A DNA stretch of 64,000 nt, taken from the NCBI RefSeq assembly GCF_900112975.1, contig NZ_FONQ01000002.1, forward strand, positions 310,001-374,000. The letters are read 5' to 3'. The DNA comes from Flavobacterium xueshanense (GTDB lineage Bacteria > Bacteroidota > Bacteroidia > Flavobacteriales > Flavobacteriaceae). The stretch's first letter is position 1. Each line of letters opens with the position of its first letter. The notes under the pieces are model-generated. The model did not search any database. It was not told the DNA's origin and saw nothing but the letters and a program-made list of their open reading frames with translations. This document shows positions 27,821-36,192 of the stretch, piece after piece. A program made the translations under genes and the position numbers.

Positions 27821-27879
27821 TGAAAAATGAAAAGTGAGTAGTTTTGGCTATTCACTCTTCACGATTCACTCTTCACTAC
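27821..27879 (+). repeat. short direct/inverted repeat between atpA and atpG
   Basis: TTCACTCTTCAC occurs twice with a 14-base period (27851-27862 and 27865-27876). The opposite sense AGTGAAAAATGAAAAGTGAG lies upstream, so the segment can fold. It resembles dispersed AGTGAA-type repeats that I remember from flavobacterial intergenic regions. Confidence 0.5.
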
Positions 27880-27886
27880 AAAAAAA

Positions 27887-28747
27887 ATGGCAAATTTAAA
27901 GGAAATCCGTAATAGAATTACTTCCGTTTCATCGACGATGCAAATTACATCGGCAATGAAAATGGTTTCTGCAGCAAAGCTAAAGAAAGCACAAGATGCA
28001 ATTACAGCAATGCGCCCTTATGCCGAAAAATTAACTGAATTATTGCAAAATCTTTCTGCTGCACTGGAAGGTGATGCTGGTGGAGAATTTACAACCCAAC
28101 GCGAAATTAAGAAAGTGTTACTTGTTGTAGTGACTTCTAACAGAGGTTTAGCGGGTGCTTTTAATACGAATGCAATCAAAGAAGCTAAAAGCCGCGCTGA
28201 ATTTTACGCAGGTAAACAAGTGGATATTTTTGCCATAGGAAAAAAAGGAAACGATGTTTTAAGCAAAACATTACCGGTTGTAGCTAATGAAAGCGCTGTT
28301 TTTGATGATTTGACTTTTGATAATGTGGCTAAAATTGCTAATTCATTAATGGAGAAATTCGTTGCTGGTGAATACGATAAAATTGAGTTGATTTACAATC
28401 AATTTAAAAATGCAGCTACACAAATCGTTCAAACAGAACAATTCTTGCCTTTAGCGTCTCTCAAGTCAGATGTTACGGTTGCTCCTGGAGATTACATTTT
28501 TGAACCATCGAAAGAAGAAATCGTGTTGACTTTGATTCCAAAATCATTAAAAACACAATTGTATAAAGGAATTCGGGACTCATTTGCTTCTGAGCACGGA
28601 GCGCGTATGACTGCGATGCACAAAGCAACTGATAACGCAACGGAATTGAGAAATCAATTGAAATTGACTTATAATAAAGCACGTCAAGCTTCTATTACTA
28701 ATGAAATCTTAGAAATTGTTGGTGGAGCGGAAGCATTGAATGGGTAA
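27887..28747 (+). CDS. atpG: F1Fo ATP synthase subunit gamma
   Basis: The 286-residue central shaft starts ANLKEIRNRITSVSSTMQIT SAMKMVSAAKL in two runs, with VVVTSNRGLAGAFNTN near residue 80. The C-terminal helix is ELRNQLKLTYNKARQASITN EILEIVGGAEAL. Both coiled-coil ends are intact. It is the last gene of this atp cluster, closed by a strong terminator. The atpD and atpC genes must lie elsewhere. Confidence 0.96.
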   Translation: MANLKEIRNRITSVSSTMQITSAMKMVSAAKLKKAQDAITAMRPYAEKLTELLQNLSAALEGDAGGEFTTQREIKKVLLVVVTSNRGLAGAFNTNAIKEAKSRAEFYAGKQVDIFAIGKKGNDVLSKTLPVVANESAVFDDLTFDNVAKIANSLMEKFVAGEYDKIELIYNQFKNAATQIVQTEQFLPLASLKSDVTVAPGDYIFEPSKEEIVLTLIPKSLKTQLYKGIRDSFASEHGARMTAMHKATDNATELRNQLKLTYNKARQASITNEILEIVGGAEALNG

Positions 28748-28774
28748 TACATTATTGATTCAAAATACATTGAG

Positions 28775-28803
28775 AGAGCCAACAGATGTTGGCTCTTTTT
28801 TTA
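28775..28803 (+). terminator. rho-independent terminator of the atp operon
   Basis: AGAGCCAACA pairs perfectly with TGTTGGCTCT around a GA loop (functionally a 4-base loop), followed by eight Ts. Confidence 0.9.
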
Positions 28804-28808
28804 TGTAC

Positions 28809-29060
28809 TTAACTCCTATTTTTGTTTTTTTTAATTGGGTTTTCTGTGCTTGTTTTGACTTGGGACGTTCCCATTATAGAGTCAATTTGTTTTTTACCTA
28901 TGGCCTCTAACCAAGATATTTGTTTTGTTTTGCTTTTTTGCCAGGGACATGTATTTACTGCTTTTTCTATTTCAGGTAAGGCTATTTTACCTTTTTTTTG
29001 GGCGTAAGATGGTGCAGGGAATAATGCAAAGCATACCGAAAAGTACATGTATTTTTTCAT
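28809..29060 (-). CDS. small secreted protein, 83 aa
   Basis: A signal peptide MKKYMYFSVCFALFPAPSYA with likely cleavage before QKKGK is followed by about 62 charged residues with one Cys (NTCPWQ). I do not recognise the family. It converges on atpG across the terminator. The start is supported by the clear signal peptide. No perfect promoter is seen upstream (only TAGTATTTG with an extra base). The 296-base stretch 29061-29356 is AT-rich and shows no supportable gene. Confidence 0.5.
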   Translation of the reverse strand: MKKYMYFSVCFALFPAPSYAQKKGKIALPEIEKAVNTCPWQKSKTKQISWLEAIGKKQIDSIMGTSQVKTSTENPIKKNKNRS

Positions 29061-29356
29061 ATTTTTATACTGAAATCACTATTAAATGTTTTGCAAATAC
29101 TAAGCTAAATTTATCGTCAGCCTAAAACATCTGTAATAAAATTCACTATTATTTCCAAGTATTGTGTGATTATTTTAAGTATCAGTGTAAACATTTTAAT
29201 TTGATTTGATTTTCTGTTATTACTGTATTTTAATTATTAGTAATAAGACATTTTATTATGATTAGTGAGATATGTAAAATGAATTATTTCTGTATGAATT
29301 TTAATGTAAAAGATTTAATTTAACTACAAAGTCTGTATGGTTCATTTAGGATAGAC

Positions 29357-29584
29357 TTAAAATGAAGTTTTGGGATTCAGCTCCTTTTTTGAATCTGATT
29401 GCTTCTTTTTGTATGTTTCATAGCTTGCTAGTGCTACTGAAAAAAAGAGGATTAGAAAGATGCGTTCTAAGACCAATAGTTTGTAGATGTCGTTGTTTTT
29501 TTCATCTTTAAAAAAATTTCGTATAATTAAAATAAACACAATTAGAATTGTATTTTGTAACGTTTGAGTAATAAAGTATTTCAT
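29357..29584 (-). CDS. small two-helix membrane protein, 75 aa
   Basis: Two hydrophobic helices (about residues 10-25, ILIVFILIIRNFF, and 42-60, ERIFLILFFSVALASY) are separated by a charged loop, with a basic and acidic tail. I do not recognise it. It has the same size and layout as the protein encoded at 29686, with the second helix preceded by an L-x-x-x-R/E-x-F pattern, so the two may be diverged copies. It is probably in one transcript with 29902 and 29686. Confidence 0.5.
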   Translation of the reverse strand: MKYFITQTLQNTILIVFILIIRNFFKDEKNNDIYKLLVLERIFLILFFSVALASYETYKKKQSDSKKELNPKTSF

Positions 29585-29685
29585 TAGATGTGGCTTTTAA
29601 ACTTCAGTATAGTAGTAGTAACTGAAAAAATATACTTTTCAAACAAATTTTGTAGGTTTTAGATTCTTAAAGTCAGAACTTATAT

Positions 29686-29898
29686 TTATTGATTTAGTTT
29701 TGTCATATCGATGGCTCTCATTTTAAAATATATCTTTATAAACACTACAGCAATAAACAATCTATAGCCTCTGTATACCCAAATATTTACTGGGAAAGAG
29801 AATAATTCGTAGGTGTCTCTGATTTCAATTAAGGAATAAATGAAGTTTATGGTAAAGAAAATTCCAAAGAATAAATAAAAGTTTTTGGATAGCTTCAT
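29686..29898 (-). CDS. small two-helix membrane protein, 70 aa
   Basis: The protein starts MKLSKNFYLFFGIFFTINFI. A loop with ELFSFPVNIWVYRGYR and a second helix RLFIAVVFIKIYFKM follow. I do not recognise it. The ATG lies 3 bases after the stop of the 55-residue gene at 29902, indicating translational coupling. Possible roles include a peptide-associated immunity or transport helper; this is a guess from the nearby RiPP-type operon. Confidence 0.55.
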   Translation of the reverse strand: MKLSKNFYLFFGIFFTINFIYSLIEIRDTYELFSFPVNIWVYRGYRLFIAVVFIKIYFKMRAIDMTKLNQ

Positions 29899-29901
29899 TT
29901 G

Positions 29902-30069
29902 TTAGTGATTGTTTGGTATTGCTCTCATTAGTCCAGCCATAAAATTGGCCCAATCAGAAATTATCGCAGCTGCCGCAGTAATAAGCATTAAAAATGCAGT
30001 GAAAGTCGGTTCTTTTATAGTTTTTACTTTTGCAATATTTAGTTGATCTAAAAATGGTTGTAAATTCAT
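29902..30069 (-). CDS. 55-aa single-helix peptide, first gene of divergent transcript
   Basis: This short gene encodes 55 residues starting MNLQPFLDQLNIAKVKTIKE. The second half is an Ala-rich hydrophobic helix (TAFLMLITAAAAIISDWANF) ending AGLMRAIPNNH. It has no Cys and only four Ser/Thr, so it is not an obvious lanthipeptide precursor. It resembles small holin-like or leaderless bacteriocin-like peptides in general form only. It is the first gene after the minus-strand promoter at 30274, which shares an operator with the RiPP operon. It stands 3 bases before the next small gene. Confidence 0.5.
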   Translation of the reverse strand: MNLQPFLDQLNIAKVKTIKEPTFTAFLMLITAAAAIISDWANFMAGLMRAIPNNH

Positions 30070-30273
30070 TTTTTCATTTTTTTAAAATCCTGTTTTTAAA
30101 AAAGTTTCTCGAGAACTTTTATGCTCATTTTTTAATGGATATTGTAGCTTTATAAACTCCATGCTCTGTATTTTTTTTAAGGGTTACGTACCAGCTGAAT
30201 TATTCCCTTTTTTTGATAAAGCTTATATTATTTGACTATCGTTTTTATTTTTAATACTTTTCCTTTCTGAGGC

Positions 30274-30304
30274 CAAAACTAGGATAGTGGCAGACGTTGT
30301 GCAA
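30274..30304 (-). promoter_or_regulatory. minus-strand promoter, TTG-N20-TAGTTTTG
   Basis: TAGTTTTG (30274-30281 on the minus strand) is a perfect -7 element. TTG at 30302-30304 lies 20 bases upstream. The palindromic operator begins 11 bases beyond the TTG. The same three parts with the same spacings occur at 40786-40868. It would transcribe the small membrane-protein genes 29902, 29686 and 29357. Confidence 0.65.
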
Positions 30305-30315
30305 ATACTTGTTAT

Positions 30316-30334
30316 CGGAATTCACGGAATTCCG
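30316..30334. promoter_or_regulatory. palindromic operator, site 1
   Basis: CGGAATTCACGGAATTCCG, with half-sites CGGAATTC and GAATTCCG around a 3-base centre. It lies between the divergent small-peptide transcript and the TPR-AraC regulator, so one bound protein could control both. The regulator itself is the obvious candidate ligand. This is not proven, since AraC-type domains often prefer direct repeats. Confidence 0.6.
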
Positions 30335-30422
30335 ACAAGATGTATTTTTAAAATATTAAAAATCAATACAATACAAATAACTTAGAAATTTAGTTTTTTA
30401 CATTATTTTAATTTACATAATC

Positions 30423-30430
30423 TACTTTTG
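30423..30430 (+). promoter_or_regulatory. -7 promoter element (TACTTTTG) of the TPR-AraC regulator
   Basis: A perfect TAnnTTTG 17 bases before the regulator ATG and 88 bases after operator site 1. Confidence 0.5.
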
Positions 30431-30447
30431 TACTAAACCAAATAACA

Positions 30448-32154
30448 ATGACTAACCAACAATTTTTAAAAATAGTTCTTGCTGTACTGTTTCCTTTCTT
30501 TTTATGGTCGCAGACAAGTAAGCCAATTCAAAAATCGGATTCTTATGAAGATTTAAAAAAAGAGTTTATTTCACAGAAAAGTGATTATAATAAGAAAAGA
30601 TTTATTTTGGAAATCATTTCTAATTCTTATTCTAAAAAAAATAATTTAAATCTTTCACGGAGTTTTTATCTTTTATCAACTTTATACAAAGGAAATAAAG
30701 CAATTCAATACCTTGATTCATCTATTGCTTATTCCACTAATCAAAATGATTATAATTTTCCAGCATTATCTTATTCTAGAAAGGCATATGAGTTAAGAAT
30801 GCAATTTAAGTATAGCAAGGCTTTGGACAATTTTTTTAAAGCAGAAAAATATGCTAATGGTAATAATGAAGATTTAAATTTTTATATCAAGCGGTCAATT
30901 GGTGTTTTGAGGTCAGAGGAATTAGGTGAAGTAGAGGAGGCTTTGTTACTATACCGTGAATGTTTAAATTATATTAGAAAAAAGGAATTATCTTCTTTAA
31001 AATACAGTAGCGATTATCACAATCTTTTATTTGTGCTTGCGGATGCACATAAATCATTAAAGAATTTGGACTCTGCTAGTTTTTATAACAAATTAGGGTA
31101 CAAAGAGTCTATTAAAACTAACGATAAGTTTTACATACCCTATTTTATTTTAAATGAAGGTGCAAATGAAATGTTAAAGAAAAATTATAAAGCATCTTTA
31201 GATAGTATAAATAAGGCATTGCCTCAGATAATATTAGATAAAAATTATGGTAATATACTGGCGTCTTATTTTTATTTAGGAAAGTCTTACGCAGGTATGA
31301 GTAATGAAAATAAAGCGATTCAAAATTTTATCAAAGTAGATTCTATGTATTTATTAAATAAAAGAATTACACCAGAGTTTATAAGTGGATATTCCTATTT
31401 AATTGAATATTACAAAAAAACTGGCGACAAAGAAAATCAATTAAAATTCTTAAATAAGATTATGAGTATTGATAGCATATTACATAGAAACTATAAATAT
31501 TTAAATAAAGTTTTAGTAAAAGAATATGATACCCCGCACTTAATTGCAGAGAAAGAAGCTTTAATACAATCTTTGGAAAAAAGGCAATCTACTTCTTATA
31601 TCTGGATTGTAGTTTTAGTTGTAGGTGTTACAGGCTTGTTTGGCTACCAATTTTATTTAAAAAAACAACACCAAAAACGATTTGAAGCAATTCTGCATCC
31701 AGCCATGACTACCGAAGAAAATAGTACTGTACTACAAACACAGCCTATAACACCTGATGCTAAAGAAAATCAAGTACAACAAAGTCTATCAGATGAAATA
31801 ATACTTGAATTATTGGAAAAATTAATAGTATTCGAAAACGATAAAGGCTTTATAGAAAAAACAATTTCTATTCAAAAATTGGCTTTACAATTGAGTACCA
31901 ATACTAAATATTTGTCTAAGGTAATTAATGAACAAAAAGGAAAAACGTTTGTACAATACATTAATGAGCTCCGGGTAAATGAAGCAGTTTTGCAAATGCA
32001 AGCACAACCTATTTTGCAAAATTATACCATAGCTTCATTAGCAAGTGAGTTTGGTTTTAATTCGGCAGAAGCCTTTTCGGCTGCTTTTTATAAAAAGTAT
32101 AAAATCAAGCCTAGCTTTTTTATCAAAGAGTTGAGTAAAACTAGAGCTAGTTAA
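30448..32154 (+). CDS. membrane-anchored TPR-AraC family regulator
   Basis: The protein is 568 residues. An N-terminal signal or anchor (FLKIVLAVLFPFFLWSQ) is followed by about 350 residues of TPR-like helical pairs (for example KALDNFFKAEKYANG), expected outside the cytoplasm. A membrane helix lies near residues 383-400 (YIWIVVLVVGVTGLFGYQF), and a C-terminal AraC-type double helix-turn-helix follows (IQKLALQLSTNTKYLSKVIN near 475; TIASLASEFGFNSAEAFSAAFYKKY near 530). It is a one-protein signal transducer that could sense a periplasmic signal and bind DNA. The operator palindrome lies before it and again just after it, before the subtilase operon. Confidence 0.85.
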   Translation: MTNQQFLKIVLAVLFPFFLWSQTSKPIQKSDSYEDLKKEFISQKSDYNKKRFILEIISNSYSKKNNLNLSRSFYLLSTLYKGNKAIQYLDSSIAYSTNQNDYNFPALSYSRKAYELRMQFKYSKALDNFFKAEKYANGNNEDLNFYIKRSIGVLRSEELGEVEEALLLYRECLNYIRKKELSSLKYSSDYHNLLFVLADAHKSLKNLDSASFYNKLGYKESIKTNDKFYIPYFILNEGANEMLKKNYKASLDSINKALPQIILDKNYGNILASYFYLGKSYAGMSNENKAIQNFIKVDSMYLLNKRITPEFISGYSYLIEYYKKTGDKENQLKFLNKIMSIDSILHRNYKYLNKVLVKEYDTPHLIAEKEALIQSLEKRQSTSYIWIVVLVVGVTGLFGYQFYLKKQHQKRFEAILHPAMTTEENSTVLQTQPITPDAKENQVQQSLSDEIILELLEKLIVFENDKGFIEKTISIQKLALQLSTNTKYLSKVINEQKGKTFVQYINELRVNEAVLQMQAQPILQNYTIASLASEFGFNSAEAFSAAFYKKYKIKPSFFIKELSKTRAS

Positions 32155-32188
32155 CTGTTTTAAAATAAGTAAATAGAATTTTAGGTAG

Positions 32189-32207
32189 CGGAATTCACGG
32201 AATTCCG
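32189..32207. promoter_or_regulatory. palindromic operator, site 2
   Basis: The same 19 bases as site 1, CGGAATTCACGGAATTCCG, without change, in the 127-base gap before the subtilase gene. It ends 44 bases before the -7 element. Confidence 0.6.
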
Positions 32208-32251
32208 GTAAAAACTTTACATTTTTATTTACAGGAATCGTACAACTTTAA

Positions 32252-32259
32252 TACATTTG
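32252..32259 (+). promoter_or_regulatory. -7 promoter element (TACATTTG) of the subtilase-LanB operon
   Basis: A perfect TAnnTTTG 22 bases before the subtilase ATG. It overlaps TTGAACCATTAA (32257-32268), a 12-base match to the arm of the palindrome repeat at 12388. Confidence 0.5.
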
Positions 32260-32281
32260 AACCATTAAAATTACCTTAATT

Positions 32282-33979
32282 ATGAAATTATTGCCGCTTT
32301 ATTATTTTACTTGTTTTGTTTTTATTGCAAATATTGTAAGCTGTTTTTCTCAAGAGAACACGATAAGCAGTAATTTATTCAGCATAAAGCAGGATAGTTT
32401 ATTAAATAATTGGTTTCAGAAAGATTACTTGCAAGACGGTCTACCAGGTATTTCCTTAGACAAATGGTATAAACAAAATAAAAGAATACCAAAAACTAAT
32501 GAAATAATTGTTGCAGTTATTGATACTAAAATTGATTTAAAACACGAGGATTTAGAAAATCAAATATGGATCAACACAAAAGAAATTGCAAATAACGGCA
32601 TAGACGATGATAGCAATGGATTTATTGATGATTTAAATGGTTGGAATTTTTTAGGATATAGTAATGGAGACTATATAAAATGGGGGAACAATGAGTTTGT
32701 GCGTATTATTAGAAAATGGGCACAGGTATTTAAAGATAAAACAGCGGCACAACTATCCAAGAATGAATTAAATCAATTCAAAGAATATGAAAGAGCCCAA
32801 TTAAAATTTGGAACTGAAACTAAATTTTATAAAAATTGGTTAAGGTCTTTGCAGTATCTTATACAAGTATATCCATTGGTCAAAGACACATTAAAATACT
32901 ATTTTCCAAAAGAAGACTATACAAACCAACAGTTGGATAGTTTGTATCAAAAGCATAAAATCAATGACAAAAGTTTTAGGAGCAGAAGGGATGATAACGA
33001 CAAAGATCTAGGAGCATTAATTGATTATATGCGGGTTAGCTTAGGGTCAAATCAAAATACTTTAAAAGATATAAAAGATCAAGAATCACAACTTAATTCC
33101 ATTGTAAATGAATGTTTAAATCTTGAATTTAATGAACGCCATTTTATTAACGATGACGTATTTGTCGCAAAAGGAAACAATGAAATAACAAATACAACTA
33201 AAAAAGAGCACACGATAGAGAATCACAGCACACTAGTTTCTGGAATAATTGCAGCTGATAGAACCAATGATATAGGAATAAAAGGGGTTGCACCTCATAC
33301 TAAGATAATGCCTTTGGTTATTTGTAGTAATGCAGATGAGCATGATAATGATATTGCTGCAGCAATTCGTTACGCAGTTGATAATGGTGCAAAAGTAATC
33401 AACATGTCTTTTGGTAAGGAATTTTCGTTGTACAAAAACAGGGTAATAGACGCTTATAAACATGCCGAAAAGCATGATGTTTTGCTCGTTCATGCTGCAG
33501 GAAACAATAGTTTTAATGTTGATGAAAACCCATATTATCCAAGTGATGTTGATTATGAAAACCCAGATGAAGTTGTAGACAATTTTATAACTGTGGGTTC
33601 AATATCACAAAAAATAGATAGTAATTTTGTGTCTGAATTCTCTAATTATGGCAAAAAAAATGTGGATTTATTTGCTCCTGGAGATAAAATTTATACTACT
33701 ACAGCTGGAAATAGTTATGCGTATGATTCAGGAACTTCACTAGCAGCACCTATGGTTTCAGGGGTCGCTGCTTTGATCTGGTCATATTATCCTAAACTTA
33801 CAGTTCAGGAGGTAAAACAAATCATTTTAGATTCGGGTACAGCCTATGATATTGAGGTTTTGGTTCCCGGTGGAGAAGGTAAAAAAGTAAAATTTTCAGA
33901 ACTATCTAAATCTGGAAAGGTTTTGAATGTCTATGATGCGATGGAACTCGCTAAAAAAGTGAGTAAAAAGAAACGATAA
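32282..33979 (+). CDS. subtilisin-like S8 peptidase of RiPP operon
   Basis: The protein is 565 residues. The signal region ends FIANIVSCFSQ, with IVSC usable as a lipobox. The catalytic triad is Asp81 (VAVIDTKIDLKHEDL), His315 (NHSTLVSGI) and Ser486 (GTSLAAPMVSGV), with oxyanion Asn408 (AAGNN). About 230 residues separate Asp and His, far more than in subtilisin. This insert carries many charged residues and occurs in related Bacteroidota enzymes. Its stop overlaps the LanB start as TAATG, so the two are translationally coupled. A role in cutting the leader of a modified peptide outside the cytoplasm is the natural inference. Confidence 0.9.
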   Translation: MKLLPLYYFTCFVFIANIVSCFSQENTISSNLFSIKQDSLLNNWFQKDYLQDGLPGISLDKWYKQNKRIPKTNEIIVAVIDTKIDLKHEDLENQIWINTKEIANNGIDDDSNGFIDDLNGWNFLGYSNGDYIKWGNNEFVRIIRKWAQVFKDKTAAQLSKNELNQFKEYERAQLKFGTETKFYKNWLRSLQYLIQVYPLVKDTLKYYFPKEDYTNQQLDSLYQKHKINDKSFRSRRDDNDKDLGALIDYMRVSLGSNQNTLKDIKDQESQLNSIVNECLNLEFNERHFINDDVFVAKGNNEITNTTKKEHTIENHSTLVSGIIAADRTNDIGIKGVAPHTKIMPLVICSNADEHDNDIAAAIRYAVDNGAKVINMSFGKEFSLYKNRVIDAYKHAEKHDVLLVHAAGNNSFNVDENPYYPSDVDYENPDEVVDNFITVGSISQKIDSNFVSEFSNYGKKNVDLFAPGDKIYTTTAGNSYAYDSGTSLAAPMVSGVAALIWSYYPKLTVQEVKQIILDSGTAYDIEVLVPGGEGKKVKFSELSKSGKVLNVYDAMELAKKVSKKKR

Positions 33980-36189
33980 TGAACAACTACCAAGTTCGTC
34001 CTTTCTCGCACTATGTTTTAAGAACCCCTTTATTTCCTTTGTCTTTCTATTGGGATGTTTTGGAAAAGTATTCTGAAAAGACCTTATTGTTGCAGTTTGA
34101 AAACCCTTATGTTAGAGAAGCCATTCGTATGGCTTCCCCGGAACTAGTAACGGCTTTAGACAAATGGAAATCTGATCCTTCCAGTCTATCCCATAAAAAA
34201 AGGGATGGATTACAGCTTAGCTTACTGAAATATATTGCGCGAATATCAACTCGTTGTACGCCTTTCGGATTATTTGCTGGTTGTACAGTGGGCAAAATAA
34301 CTTCTGAAACGAAGATTATACTCAATTCAACTGAAAATTTTAGTCGTTTTACACAATTTGACATGCAATTTTGGGTGGCACTATTACACCAATTTGCTAA
34401 ACGAGAAGAAGTTACAACCCGTCTCAACTATTATCCTAATAATTCGATCTATGCTCTTGGGGATTTTTACCGATATGTTGAATACAACTATGTAAAAACA
34501 AAAAGAGAGCACAGTATTTCAGCATTGCGAAAAACAGCACTTTTAAGTGATTTAGTGCTCCAAGCAAAATCCGGAATGACTGTTGATGAAATGATTTCTC
34601 TAATTGCCGACGATGATTCTGAAACCGCAGAAGCTTTAGAATATATTAATCAACTTATCGATTTTCAGTTTCTGGTAAATGAATTGGATGCAACAGTTAC
34701 AGGTAGTGATGAATGGGCGCGTGTTTTTTCAATCATTGATAAAATTCCGAATTTTAAAAAAGAGTCTCTCCTTTTGCAAAGTATAAGAACTCAATTTTTA
34801 GTATTGGACCAAACGCTTGTCCCTTATGAAAAAAACTATGAAGCTATAAAGGATTTAATTCAGAAAATAGGTGTGGATCATGATGAAAAATATCTTTTTC
34901 AAACTGATTTAAATACGACCGCTTCCGTAAATACTTTGAGTACTAGTTCTCAAAAAAAAGTCTTCCAAGCGGTTCGTTTTTTAAACGGAATTCAAAAGCA
35001 AAAGAAGTCTGAAAACCATACGAGTTTTATAAAAGCATTCACTCAAAGGTATGAATCCAGAGAAATGCTTTTGGCAACTGTTTTGGATACTGAAACGGGA
35101 ATTGGATATCTTCAAAATTCTGAAATGAATGATACGCATGAGATTTTGGAGCATTTTTCTTTCAAAAGTAAAGTTCAAGAATCAGTCATTCAGTCGTGGT
35201 CCTCTAATGATTTTATACTGGAGAAAAAACTACGGAAATGTAACCTGAAAAACGAAAAAGCCGTATCGCTTTCTGAGAATGATTTTCCGGATTTTGATCC
35301 TACTTGGAATAATGCACCAGCTACCTTTTCGGGAATGATTGAAATTGCATTGCATCAAGAAAAAGAATTGCTTTCAATTGAATCTTCGGGTGATGTTAGC
35401 GCAGCAAAATTATTAGGGCGTTTTTGCAATGGAAATGATGCAATTTACAATTTGACCAATGAAATTGTAATAAAAGAAGCGACCTATCATTCTGATAAAA
35501 TTCTGGCTGAGATCGTTCATATTCCGGAATCAAGAACTGGTAATATATTAAGAAGACCTGTTTTCAGAGCATTTGAAATTGCCTATTTGGCTAACTCTGG
35601 AGTAAAGCAAGATTACACGATTGATCTTAATGATTTAATGATCTCGATACGCAACAACAAAATTATTTTGCGATCTAAGAAGTACAATACAGAAGTTATT
35701 CCTTGTTTGTCAAATGCCCATAACTATTCTAATAAATCGCTGCCTATTTATCATTTTTTATGCGATTTACAATCGCAAGATATAAAGCCCATTTATAGTT
35801 TCAGTTGGGGTGTTTTAGAAACACATTATGATTTTTTTCCAAGGGTTGAGCATAACGGAGTACTACTTTCAAAATCAAAATGGATGGTAAGTAAAACTGA
35901 AATTATGTCTTTTTATAAAATGGATGGCAATCAATTATTTGAAGATTTTTCGATTTGGAGAAAACAACGAAGCATTCCTCGTTTTGTAAATTGGGCCTAT
36001 TTTGACAACACACTATTACTTGATTTTGAAAAAGAAATCGGGATTCAATTATTTTTAAAATCAGTTGTAAATCATGCTAAAATCACTTTAGAAGAATTTC
36101 TATTTAGAGAGGAATTTGTTGTGAAAAACGCAAACGGTGAAAATTTTGCCAATCAGTTTATACTATCCTTTTATAAAGAACAATTGTAA
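33979..36189 (+). CDS. lantibiotic dehydratase family protein (LanB N-terminal/glutamylation part)
   Basis: The 736-residue cytosolic protein has the family motifs: N-terminal YVLRTPLFPLSFYW, ARISTRCTPFGLFAGCTVG near residues 85-102, LRRPVFRAFEIAYLAN near residue 530 and FFPRVEHNGVLLSKSKW near residue 620. These proteins use glutamyl-tRNA to activate Ser/Thr of a precursor peptide. The length fits the glutamylation part only. The elimination part is encoded separately just downstream, as in thiopeptide and pinensin-type systems. No LanC cyclase is nearby. Confidence 0.88.
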   Translation: MNNYQVRPFSHYVLRTPLFPLSFYWDVLEKYSEKTLLLQFENPYVREAIRMASPELVTALDKWKSDPSSLSHKKRDGLQLSLLKYIARISTRCTPFGLFAGCTVGKITSETKIILNSTENFSRFTQFDMQFWVALLHQFAKREEVTTRLNYYPNNSIYALGDFYRYVEYNYVKTKREHSISALRKTALLSDLVLQAKSGMTVDEMISLIADDDSETAEALEYINQLIDFQFLVNELDATVTGSDEWARVFSIIDKIPNFKKESLLLQSIRTQFLVLDQTLVPYEKNYEAIKDLIQKIGVDHDEKYLFQTDLNTTASVNTLSTSSQKKVFQAVRFLNGIQKQKKSENHTSFIKAFTQRYESREMLLATVLDTETGIGYLQNSEMNDTHEILEHFSFKSKVQESVIQSWSSNDFILEKKLRKCNLKNEKAVSLSENDFPDFDPTWNNAPATFSGMIEIALHQEKELLSIESSGDVSAAKLLGRFCNGNDAIYNLTNEIVIKEATYHSDKILAEIVHIPESRTGNILRRPVFRAFEIAYLANSGVKQDYTIDLNDLMISIRNNKIILRSKKYNTEVIPCLSNAHNYSNKSLPIYHFLCDLQSQDIKPIYSFSWGVLETHYDFFPRVEHNGVLLSKSKWMVSKTEIMSFYKMDGNQLFEDFSIWRKQRSIPRFVNWAYFDNTLLLDFEKEIGIQLFLKSVVNHAKITLEEFLFREEFVVKNANGENFANQFILSFYKEQL

Positions 36190-36192
36190 AGT

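Larger units (their letters stand above)
30101..30334 (-). repeat. promoter-leader element, copy 1 (of a pair with 40602-40846)
   Basis: This intergenic stretch is homologous to 40602-40846 in the same orientation. The outer 20 bases, AAAGTTTCTCGAGAACTTTT, are identical. A 27-base block (GGGTTAC...TATTCCC, 30181-30207) matches at 22 of 27 positions, CCAAAACTA is identical, and the GGAATTC palindrome differs at few bases. The middle 60-70 bases have diverged. Read on the minus strand it holds a promoter and a leader of about 200 bases with possible hairpins at AAGGG/CCCTT and around CTCGAG. Confidence 0.7.

Noticed and set aside
29117-29194. 25-codon minus-strand frame encoding a hydrophobic amphipathic peptide (MFTLILKIITQYLEIIVNFI...)
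   Set aside because: It looks like a small toxin or modulin, but AT-rich DNA produces such frames often, and no promoter or conserved context is visible.
30161-30236. 24-codon plus-strand frame in the intergenic element
   Set aside because: Not kept in the second copy of the element and has no ribosome site.
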